NCBI GenBank assembly: GCA_041477005.1
Contig: JBGOUJ010000445.1
Location: forward strand, 1-6,543
Source of the DNA: JBGOUJ01 sp041477005
GTDB lineage: Bacteria; Acidobacteriota; Terriglobia; Bryobacterales; JACQDG01
Length of the DNA: 6,543 bases
Reading direction: 5' to 3'
Below, one piece after another: positions 1-4,900 of this stretch. How positions within the stretch are numbered: position 1 is the stretch's first letter; each line of letters starts with the position of its first letter. The notes under the pieces were generated by a model, which worked only from the letters and a program-made list of their open reading frames with translations, searched no databases and was not told where the DNA came from. Position numbers and translations under genes: made by a program.

Positions 1-25
1 CCGGCCCGCGAATTCGTCCACGTTC

Positions 26-106
26 TTCTTTCGCCTTTCCTTTACCTGTGGTATCCTGGAGCGGTATCCAAGCGAGATAGAAGCTAGAGAGAAAGAGAGC
101 AAAGAA
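26..106 (+). promoter_or_regulatory. rpsO 5' leader with possible long-range stem over the ribosome-binding region
   Basis: The region upstream of rpsO has a pyrimidine-rich stretch (about 23-46) and a purine-rich stretch (about 85-106). They can pair: 26-31 with 101-106, 33-34 with 99-100, and 35-39 with 91-95, giving 13 base pairs with small bulges. The 3' arm contains the only Shine-Dalgarno-like purine tract before the rpsO ATG, so the pairing would hide the ribosome-binding site. S15 is known to repress its own translation through leader structures that differ between phyla, and this arrangement would suit that role. The folding was read by eye without energy calculation, and the transcription start is unknown. 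Confidence 0.3.
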
Positions 107-113
107 CCACCGA

Positions 114-383
114 ATGCCACTGGCGAGAGAAGCGAAGCTGGGCATCATCACCAAGTACCGCACCCACGGCAAAGACACCGGCTCCCCTGAAGTGCAGGTT
201 GCGCTGCTAAGCGAGCGCATTCTGCAACTGACGGAACACTTTAAGACGCACAAAAGCGACCACGGGTCCCGCCGCGGCCTGTTGACACTGGTGAGCAAGC
301 GACGCCGCTTGCTGACCTACTTGAAGGCGCACGACGCCGAACGGTATAAGGCCTTGGTCCAGAATCTGGGAATTCGCCGCTAG
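114..383 (+). CDS. rpsO: 30S ribosomal protein S15
   Basis: S15 is a primary binding protein of the 30S subunit. It binds the central domain of 16S rRNA and nucleates platform assembly (family knowledge). The 89-residue length is the standard bacterial length. The N-terminal region carries the typical TGSPEVQVALLSERI segment. The S15 signature runs from about L39 to L56 and includes H42, H46, D49, H50 and S52, the positions that contact rRNA in characterised S15 proteins. The C-terminal half is Arg/Lys-rich (KRRRLL), as expected. The ATG at 114 gives the canonical MPL start and is preceded by a purine-rich tract rather than a clear AGGAGG. It lies directly upstream of pnp, the widely conserved rpsO-pnp order. 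A terminator-like hairpin after the stop suggests part of the transcription ends before pnp. Confidence 0.97.
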   Translation: MPLAREAKLGIITKYRTHGKDTGSPEVQVALLSERILQLTEHFKTHKSDHGSRRGLLTLVSKRRRLLTYLKAHDAERYKALVQNLGIRR

Positions 384-421
384 CATTCCGTGCAATCGGT
401 TCGGACCCTGGGAATTGGCAA

Positions 422-459
422 GGCGACGGTCGCTGGACCGGTCGCCGCGTTGTTTGGTT
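422..459 (+). terminator. Terminator-like hairpin after rpsO
   Basis: GGCGAC (422-427) pairs with GTCGCC (441-446), and inside it GGTC (428-431) pairs with GACC (436-439) around a GCTG loop. One G at 440 is bulged. The result is a nearly continuous 10-bp GC-rich stem. The DNA after it (450-459) is T-rich but interrupted by G, so termination may be partial, leaving some read-through into pnp. The same structure could also be an RNA-processing hairpin, as found between rpsO and pnp in enterobacteria. Confidence 0.55.
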
Positions 460-480
460 GAAACCTAAGCCCGCCTCTTC

Positions 481-577
481 GCGAACCGCTTCCGTTTCGC
501 AGATACCAATCCTTAGAAGCGAGTTGTGGCCCTTTTGGGGCCGGGCCTCAAAGATCCGGCCGGCCGGCTCGCAGGAG
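481..577 (+). promoter_or_regulatory. pnp 5' leader with alternative hairpins and Shine-Dalgarno
   Basis: Three stems can be drawn before pnp. In the first, GCGAA (481-485) pairs with TTCGC (496-500), extended by CG/CG around a CTTC loop. In the second, GGCCC (528-532) pairs with GGGCC (538-542). In the third, 539-547 pairs with 558-565, giving eight GC pairs with one bulged G. The second and third share bases 539-542 and so cannot form together. The third ends eight bases before the Shine-Dalgarno AGGAG (573-577), which is ten bases from the ATG. PNPase is known to control its own mRNA through leader hairpins in enterobacteria, so a similar role is plausible here. Switching is inferred from base pairing alone. 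Confidence 0.35.
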
Positions 578-587
578 AAAACATTAC

Positions 588-2714
588 ATGATTCACACAA
601 TACAAATAGAGATCGGTGGGCGCACACTGACACTCGAGACGGGAAGGGTGGCCAGGCAGGCCGGGGGCGCCGTGCTGGTCCGCTCGGGAGACTCGGCGCT
701 GCTGGTGACCGCCACCTCCGCCCAGGAGCCCCGCGAAGGAATCGACTTTTTCCCTCTGACGGTGGATTACCGCGAGTACACCTACGCCGCCGGGCGCATC
801 CCGGGCGGCTACATCAAGCGCGAAGGCCGGCCCAGCGAGAAGGAAATCATCACTTGCCGGCTGATCGATCGCCCCGTCCGGCCGCTGTTCCCCGATGGCT
901 TCAAGTGCGAGACCCAGATCATCGCCATGGTCTTGTCGGCCGATCCGGAGTTTGACCCGAGCGTGCTCAGCCTCGTCGGGGCCTCGGCCGCCATAGCCAT
1001 CTCCGACATCCCGTTCCTGCACGTCATCGGCGCGGTGCGGGTCGGCCTGGTGAACGGTGAGCTGGTTGCTCTTCCCAGTTACGCCGCCCTGAAAGACTCC
1101 CCGCTCAACATCGTGGTCGCCGCGGCCGACGAAGGCATCGTGATGGTGGAGGCCGGCGCCAAGGAAGTGGACGAAGCCAAAATGATCGAGGCCATCCAGT
1201 TCGGCCACGAGCAGTGCAAGAAGGTTGTGGCCGCCATCAACGAGCTGGCATCCAAGGCTGGCAAGCCCAAGCGCGCCGTGACGCCCCCGGTCCTGGACCC
1301 GGTCCTCTCGGCCGAGATCGAAAAGAAGCACGGCGAAGCCCTGCATGATGCCCTGGACACCGCGAAATACTCCAAGCAGGAGAGCCATGACCGGGTCCGC
1401 CAAATCAAGCATCAAATTCTGGACGGCCTCAAGGACCAGGAGGAGAAGGTCCGCGAGGCGAAGCGGATCTTCGAGGCCATGCAGGAGAAGATCTTCCGGC
1501 AGGACGTCATCGAGCGGCACCGCCGGCCCGATGCCCGCGGCTTCGATCAGATCCGGTCCATCACCTGCGAGGTGGGTGTGTTGCCCCGGACCCACGGCTC
1601 GTCGCTCTTTACCCGAGGCGAAACCCAGGCCCTGGTCACCGCGACTCTCGGGACCAAGGACGACGCCCAGCGCCAGGAACTCCTGGAGGCGGCGGAGAGC
1701 TTCAAGCGCTTCATGTTGAACTATAATTTTCCGCCGTTCTCAGTCGGCGAAGTTGGATTTCTGCGCGGCCCCGGCCGGCGGGAAATAGGTCACGGCATGC
1801 TTGCCGAGAGATCGCTGTCAGCGGTGATGCCGCCCGAAGAGGCTTTCCCCTATACCATCCGGGTGGTCAGCGACATCCTGGAATCGAACGGCTCCAGCTC
1901 TATGGCCACGGTCTGCGGCGCCACCCTGACCCTGATGGATGCCGGTGTTCCCATCAAGGCCCCGGTAGCCGGCATTGCCATGGGCCTGGTGAAGGAGGGC
2001 GAGAAGTTTGCCATCCTGACGGACATTGCGGGCGCTGAAGACCACTACGGCGATATGGACTTCAAGGTGGCCGGCACCCAAGACGGCATCACCGGCCTGC
2101 AGATGGACATCAAGACGCCGAACGTTTCGATGGCGATCCTGGAGAAGGCGCTGGCTCAGGCGCGGGCCGCCCGGCTGCAGATCCTGGACAAGATGGCGCA
2201 GACCATCGCCGAGCCGCGGGACAAGGTTTCGCCTTACGCGCCGCGCATCTACACCATGAACATCGCGACCTCCAAGATCCGCGACGTCATCGGGCCCGGC
2301 GGCAAGGTGATCCGCGGGATCATCGAGCAGACCGGGGTGAAGATCGATGTGAGCGACGACGGCACGATCCAGATCGCTTCGGCCGACGAAGCCTCCGCCA
2401 ACAAGGCCATGCAGATGATCGGCGACATCACCGCGGTGGCCGAGGTGGGCAAGACCTACCTGGGCAAAGTGGTGAGGCTGGTTGATTTCGGGGCGTTCGT
2501 CGAGATCTTCCCCGGCACCGACGGGCTGCTGCACATCAGCGAGGTGGCCGAGCACCGCATCCGCGACGTCCGCGACGAGCTGAAGGAAGGCGATCAGATC
2601 CTGGTCAAGGTCCTGGCGCTCGAAGGCAACAAGATCAAGCTCAGCCGCAAGGCCGTTCTGCGTGAGCAGCGCGAGAAGAAGAAGCAGACAGACGTCCCGA
2701 CCACCCCCGTGTAG
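588..2714 (+). CDS. pnp: Polynucleotide phosphorylase (polyribonucleotide nucleotidyltransferase, EC 2.7.7.8)
   Basis: PNPase is a trimeric 3'-5' exoribonuclease that uses phosphate to degrade RNA to nucleoside diphosphates, and it can add tails in reverse (family knowledge). At 708 residues it matches the usual length of about 700-710, with all domains in order. RNase PH domain 1 spans about 1-140, with the RNA-entry loop YIKREGRPSE at 75-84. A helical linker follows. RNase PH domain 2 begins near RRPDAR (312-317) and includes REIGHG, the phosphate-site SSS (436-438) and the catalytic D485, D491 and K493 (EDHYGDMDFK). The KH domain (about 553-612) carries GPGG at 569-572. The S1 domain (about 620-690) includes VDFGAFVEIFPG, and a Lys/Arg-rich tail follows. 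The ATG at 588 is supported by AGGAG at 573-577. No catalytic residue is missing. It follows rpsO, as in many bacteria. Confidence 0.98.
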   Translation: MIHTIQIEIGGRTLTLETGRVARQAGGAVLVRSGDSALLVTATSAQEPREGIDFFPLTVDYREYTYAAGRIPGGYIKREGRPSEKEIITCRLIDRPVRPLFPDGFKCETQIIAMVLSADPEFDPSVLSLVGASAAIAISDIPFLHVIGAVRVGLVNGELVALPSYAALKDSPLNIVVAAADEGIVMVEAGAKEVDEAKMIEAIQFGHEQCKKVVAAINELASKAGKPKRAVTPPVLDPVLSAEIEKKHGEALHDALDTAKYSKQESHDRVRQIKHQILDGLKDQEEKVREAKRIFEAMQEKIFRQDVIERHRRPDARGFDQIRSITCEVGVLPRTHGSSLFTRGETQALVTATLGTKDDAQRQELLEAAESFKRFMLNYNFPPFSVGEVGFLRGPGRREIGHGMLAERSLSAVMPPEEAFPYTIRVVSDILESNGSSSMATVCGATLTLMDAGVPIKAPVAGIAMGLVKEGEKFAILTDIAGAEDHYGDMDFKVAGTQDGITGLQMDIKTPNVSMAILEKALAQARAARLQILDKMAQTIAEPRDKVSPYAPRIYTMNIATSKIRDVIGPGGKVIRGIIEQTGVKIDVSDDGTIQIASADEASANKAMQMIGDITAVAEVGKTYLGKVVRLVDFGAFVEIFPGTDGLLHISEVAEHRIRDVRDELKEGDQILVKVLALEGNKIKLSRKAVLREQREKKKQTDVPTTPV

Positions 2715-2720
2715 TTGCGC

Positions 2721-2758
2721 GGCGGGCACTTTCCGGAGCAGCTCGTTCCGTGCCCGCC
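2721..2758. repeat. Nine-bp perfect inverted repeat just after pnp
   Basis: GGCGGGCAC (2721-2729) is the exact reverse complement of GTGCCCGCC (2750-2758), with a 20-base loop. It starts six bases after the pnp stop. The following DNA (2759-2780) is G/T-mixed without a T-run, so it is not a textbook terminator by itself. It is more likely an mRNA 3'-end stabilising stem or part of a dispersed repeat. Confidence 0.6.
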
Positions 2759-2779
2759 AGCGTACTCGTGTGGTTGTGG

Positions 2780-2802
2780 CCTGTGAGGGCTTCAGCCCAC
2801 GG
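2780..2802. repeat. Short palindrome with GGGCTTCAGCCC core, REP-like
   Basis: GGGCT (2787-2791) and AGCCC (2794-2798) form a tight hairpin. Flanking CC-GT (2780-2781, 2783-2784) can pair with AC-GG (2799-2802), with small bulges, giving about nine pairs. Short palindromes with a GGGCT-n-AGCCC core are the kind of element often found dispersed between genes in large, repeat-rich bacterial genomes. Only one copy is visible here, so the dispersed nature is inferred. Confidence 0.4.
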
Positions 2803-2810
2803 ACCAGCGG

Positions 2811-2848
2811 TCTTCCCCGCCTGGGCTTTTCTTCCCCGCCGGGGCTTT
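2811..2848 (+). repeat. Two adjacent 19-bp direct repeats
   Basis: The unit TCTTCCCCGCCTGGGCTTT (2811-2829) is followed immediately by a second copy (2830-2848) that differs at one base (T at 2822, G at 2841). The single change converts CCTGGG to CCGGGG, which gives the second copy a perfect CCCC-GCC-GGGG hairpin. That hairpin is the stem of the pnp terminator, so the terminator may have arisen by duplication of this unit. Confidence 0.75.
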
Positions 2849-2863
2849 AATGTTTTATTTTTT
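2834..2863 (+). terminator. Intrinsic terminator of pnp
   Basis: CCCC (2834-2837) pairs with GGGG (2841-2844) around GCC. A T-rich run follows (TTTT at 2853-2856 and TTTTTT at 2858-2863). It lies about 120 bases after the pnp stop, with no plus-strand gene in between. The stem is short and the main T-run begins eight bases after it, so efficiency is uncertain. AGCCC of the upstream palindrome (2794-2798) could pair with GGGCT in either repeat, giving a larger alternative stem. Confidence 0.55.
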
Positions 2864-2908
2864 CGGAGGTGATGGCGGAGGTGGTCGTGGCGGAGGGGGC
2901 GGCTTCGG

Positions 2909-2953
2909 TCACTTCACGCGCGGCCAGTCCTTAAACTCATCCGGCAAATTCAT
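2909..2953 (-). CDS. Possible 14-residue ORF overlapping the SLATT-like gene stop, with in-frame Pro-rich continuation
   Basis: On the minus strand the stop of the SLATT-like gene and this ATG share ATGA (2950-2953), a typical coupled arrangement. The ORF reads MNLPDEFKDWPRVK and then a TGA at 2909-2911. The same frame continues past this stop for 17 codons reading PKPPPPPRPPPPSPPKK and ends with TAA at 2855-2857. The complete frame would therefore be a 32-codon acidic/aromatic head with a Pro/Lys-rich tail, interrupted by one stop. No clear Shine-Dalgarno is visible, so translation would depend on the upstream gene. I do not recognise a family. It may be a true micropeptide, a small gene broken by one substitution, or chance opposite a G-rich tract. 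Confidence 0.3.
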   Translation of the reverse strand: MNLPDEFKDWPRVK

Positions 2954-3429
2954 GCGGCCACAGACTGGTACCGATCATTCACGAACTCGAACCACTTCTG
3001 GATGAGATCGGGTTCGTAGGGAGCGTCGGTGGTCCCTTTCTCCGAGACCTCCCTGGCGCGCTTGAGAAGCTCCCCTAAACTTTGCTCCGCATCCTGATCG
3101 TACCAATGGTTCCAGAGGCGCTCATAGTCGGAACAGAGATGGTTCCACTCGTAATGCAGCTTCGCCATGTTGACTGCGCGCTTGTCCAGCCCCACGGCAA
3201 TCGAGTACGCCGTCAGAAAGGCCGTCACGGCAGACAGTACCAACGGGATCCAGCCCGGAGCCTTCGCGCCAAGCGTAGCAGCGACGCCGGAGGAAAGCAT
3301 CAGTGACAGACCCGTGATGAGCTGCTTCTGCTTGCTGTAGCGTGCAACGAGTTCTCCAAAATAATACGAGCGCACCTCAGCCTCGATCATCTTCTGCCAA
3401 ACCCGATTTGTCTGACCTTCGGTCAGCAC
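2950..3429 (-). CDS. SLATT-like two-transmembrane-helix protein, possible conflict-system effector
   Basis: This is a 159-residue membrane protein. A charged N-terminal helix (about 8-36, with the segment AEVRSYYFGELVARYSKQKQ) is followed by two hydrophobic segments (about 37-55 and 60-81) separated by a short loop with Gly and Pro. A soluble helical tail rich in Trp, Tyr and charged residues follows (LHYEWNHLCSDYERLWNHWY, about 91-110). This layout resembles the SLATT superfamily, predicted pore-forming effectors of bacterial conflict systems that are often paired with nucleotide-synthesising or nucleotide-sensing partners (family knowledge). No such partner gene is visible here. I chose GTG at 3427-3429 because AGGAGG (3437-3442) sits seven bases upstream. 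The frame stays open to a GTG at 3489, which would give 179 residues but has no such site. It is convergent to pnp and divergent from the DegT-type gene. Its GC content looks slightly lower than its neighbours. The assignment is by pattern only. Confidence 0.65.
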   Translation of the reverse strand: MLTEGQTNRVWQKMIEAEVRSYYFGELVARYSKQKQLITGLSLMLSSGVAATLGAKAPGWIPLVLSAVTAFLTAYSIAVGLDKRAVNMAKLHYEWNHLCSDYERLWNHWYDQDAEQSLGELLKRAREVSEKGTTDAPYEPDLIQKWFEFVNDRYQSVAA

Positions 3430-3498
3430 TGGCACGCCTCCTCGTTTTTCCTCCAGCGTCCCATATTTACGGTTCCCGGTCAAAACCACCGCGCCGCG

Positions 3499-3526
3499 TC
3501 GTGAGGATCTTGCGGGGTGCTAGAAT
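3499..3526 (+). promoter_or_regulatory. Extended -10 promoter of the DegT-type operon
   Basis: TAGAAT (3521-3526) matches five of six bases of the sigma-70 -10 consensus and is preceded by TG one base upstream (3518-3519), the extended -10 form. A weak -35 candidate, TCGTGA, lies at 3499-3504 with a 16-base spacer. Transcription would start near 3533 and leave a short leader of roughly 27 bases. It falls in the 130-base gap between two divergent genes, as expected for a promoter. Confidence 0.45.
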
Positions 3527-3548
3527 TCCAACCAGGCTGGCTTTTTAC

Positions 3549-3554
3549 AAGGAG
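3549..3554 (+). promoter_or_regulatory. Shine-Dalgarno site of the DegT-type gene
   Basis: AAGGAG lies five bases before the ATG at 3560. It fixes the start so that the twin-arginine signal peptide is included in the protein. Confidence 0.75.
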
Positions 3555-3559
3555 CGCCC

Positions 3560-4900
3560 ATGTCGGACAACACGGCAAGCGGAAATGGAAGTACCCGGCG
3601 AGCTTTCGTTCAGGCGGGCACGGCTGCGGCGGCGGGGCTTGGTGTCTCCAATCGCGCGATGGCCCGCCCTGCGGTCGAGACCCTCGCCATTTCCGGCGGC
3701 CCTAAAACCGTCAGCGTTCCGGCCACGCGGCAGGCGGAGATATTCAAGTGGCCCCGGTATGGCGAGGAGGAGAAGAGGATCGTCGTCGAGTTGCTGGAGA
3801 ACAACAAGTCCTACCAGGAGATCCCGCTCCTTGAAAGGGAGATAAAAGAACATCTTGGCGCGCCCTATGTCAAGGCGCATATCAACGGAACTAGCGCCCT
3901 GATGTCGATGTTTTTCGCCATCGACTTGCCGGCCGGCAGCGAAATCATGGCGCCGTCGTACACCGCTTCCGCCACGATCGTGCCGATGCGCTTCTTCGGT
4001 TACGTGCCGATATTTGTGGACATCGACCCCCGCACCGCCTGCTTCGATCTCGAATACGCTGCCCGCCATCTCACCACCCGGACTCGCGCTCTGGTGCCGA
4101 TGCATACGCGGGGATTGCCTTGCGACATGGACCACATCTGCGCCTTCGCCAAGCAGCATGGCCTGCTCGTGCTGGAAGACGCCGCCCAGGCCCAGGGCGC
4201 TTCGCTCCAAGGCAAGCAGATGGGGATGTGGGGGGAGATCGGCGTATTCAGCTTCCAGGCCAGCAAGCTGCTGCCCACCATCGAGGGCGGCATGGGAATT
4301 TATCAGAACCGCGAACATTACGAACGGGCCACGGCGTTTGGAAACTACGACCTGCCGGCCGGCTTCCCTCCCGAGAGCCGCTATCGCCAGTACCAGGAAA
4401 CCGGTTTCGGACCGAAGTTCCGCATCCATCCGCTGGCGGCGGCAATCGCGCGAAAACAGCTCAAGGTGATGGACAGCCGGAACGCATTCATAGACGCGCA
4501 AATGCGAAGCCTGAACGGCCGGCTGGTCGAGCTGCCCGGCTTAGCGGCGCAGTATTGCCGGCCCGACGCCAAACGCGTCTATTGGGCGGGCAACGTGCTT
4601 TTCCTCGATGAAGCCAAGGCCGGCTGCCCCAAGGAGACGCTCGTTAAGGCGCTGCGGGCCGAGGGAGTTCGGATCGGCTCCGGCGCCTATCCCGAGCAGC
4701 ATAAATTCGCGATCTACTCGGAAGCGAAATGGTGGCACCACAAGCCCGAGGTCCCTGAATCCCTCCCCGGCTGCGCTCAGGTGAACCGAACGTCGGTGAG
4801 CTTGCCGCTGTTTTATGAGGAGGCTTCGGAGCTGATCGATCAATACGTGAAAGCGTTCGAAAAAGTATGGGCCAGGCGGTCGCAACTGGCGAAGGCGTAA
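3560..4900 (+). CDS. Tat-exported DegT/DnrJ/EryC1/StrS-family PLP aminotransferase
   Basis: This is a fold-type I PLP enzyme of the sugar aminotransferase family; members usually transfer an amino group from glutamate to a keto sugar (family knowledge). At 446 residues it is longer than typical members (about 370-400) because of an N-terminal signal. The signal has a twin-arginine motif STRRAF (R13, R14), an Ala/Gly hydrophobic stretch (19-29) and a probable cleavage site after AMA (33-35). The catalytic region has NGTSAL for phosphate binding, EDAAQAQGA with D207 and Q210, and SFQASK with the Schiff-base lysine K236 followed by LLPTIEGG. Retention of lysine argues for an active aminotransferase rather than the dehydratase branch. 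The C-terminal SVSLPLFYEEASELIDQYV matches the usual family end. Tat export fits a protein that folds with its cofactor in the cytoplasm. Cytoplasmic sugar-nucleotide substrates would not be available outside, so the substrate is unknown. It is the first gene of the operon. Confidence 0.9.
   Translation: MSDNTASGNGSTRRAFVQAGTAAAAGLGVSNRAMARPAVETLAISGGPKTVSVPATRQAEIFKWPRYGEEEKRIVVELLENNKSYQEIPLLEREIKEHLGAPYVKAHINGTSALMSMFFAIDLPAGSEIMAPSYTASATIVPMRFFGYVPIFVDIDPRTACFDLEYAARHLTTRTRALVPMHTRGLPCDMDHICAFAKQHGLLVLEDAAQAQGASLQGKQMGMWGEIGVFSFQASKLLPTIEGGMGIYQNREHYERATAFGNYDLPAGFPPESRYRQYQETGFGPKFRIHPLAAAIARKQLKVMDSRNAFIDAQMRSLNGRLVELPGLAAQYCRPDAKRVYWAGNVLFLDEAKAGCPKETLVKALRAEGVRIGSGAYPEQHKFAIYSEAKWWHHKPEVPESLPGCAQVNRTSVSLPLFYEEASELIDQYVKAFEKVWARRSQLAKA

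Noticed and set aside
41..70. TTTACC and TATCCA with 18-base spacing as an rpsO promoter
   Set aside because: Poor match to the -10 consensus. A start near 77 would leave almost no leader, and the window begins too close to exclude a promoter upstream.
810..821. PNPase RNA-entry loop reads YIKR rather than the FFRR of E. coli
   Set aside because: To my knowledge this loop varies among non-proteobacterial PNPases, and the charge is kept. Not treated as a defect.
513..1595. 360-codon open frame on the minus strand opposite pnp
   Set aside because: No recognisable domain, and it is fully antisense to highly conserved PNPase sequence.
2850..3005. Plus-strand Gly-rich ORF of 51 codons starting MFYFFGG
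   Set aside because: No Shine-Dalgarno, the start lies in the terminator T-run, and the Gly run is the complement of the Pro-rich minus-strand codons.
3464..3469. TAAATA on the minus strand as a -10 box for the SLATT-like gene
   Set aside because: Position is feasible, but there is no -35-like element 16-18 bases upstream; TTGACC is only about eight bases away.
4867..4899. Upstream ATG adding 11 residues to the CRTAC1-like protein
   Set aside because: No ribosome-binding site, and it would place a non-basic extension before a well-formed signal peptide. The TAATG start is better supported.
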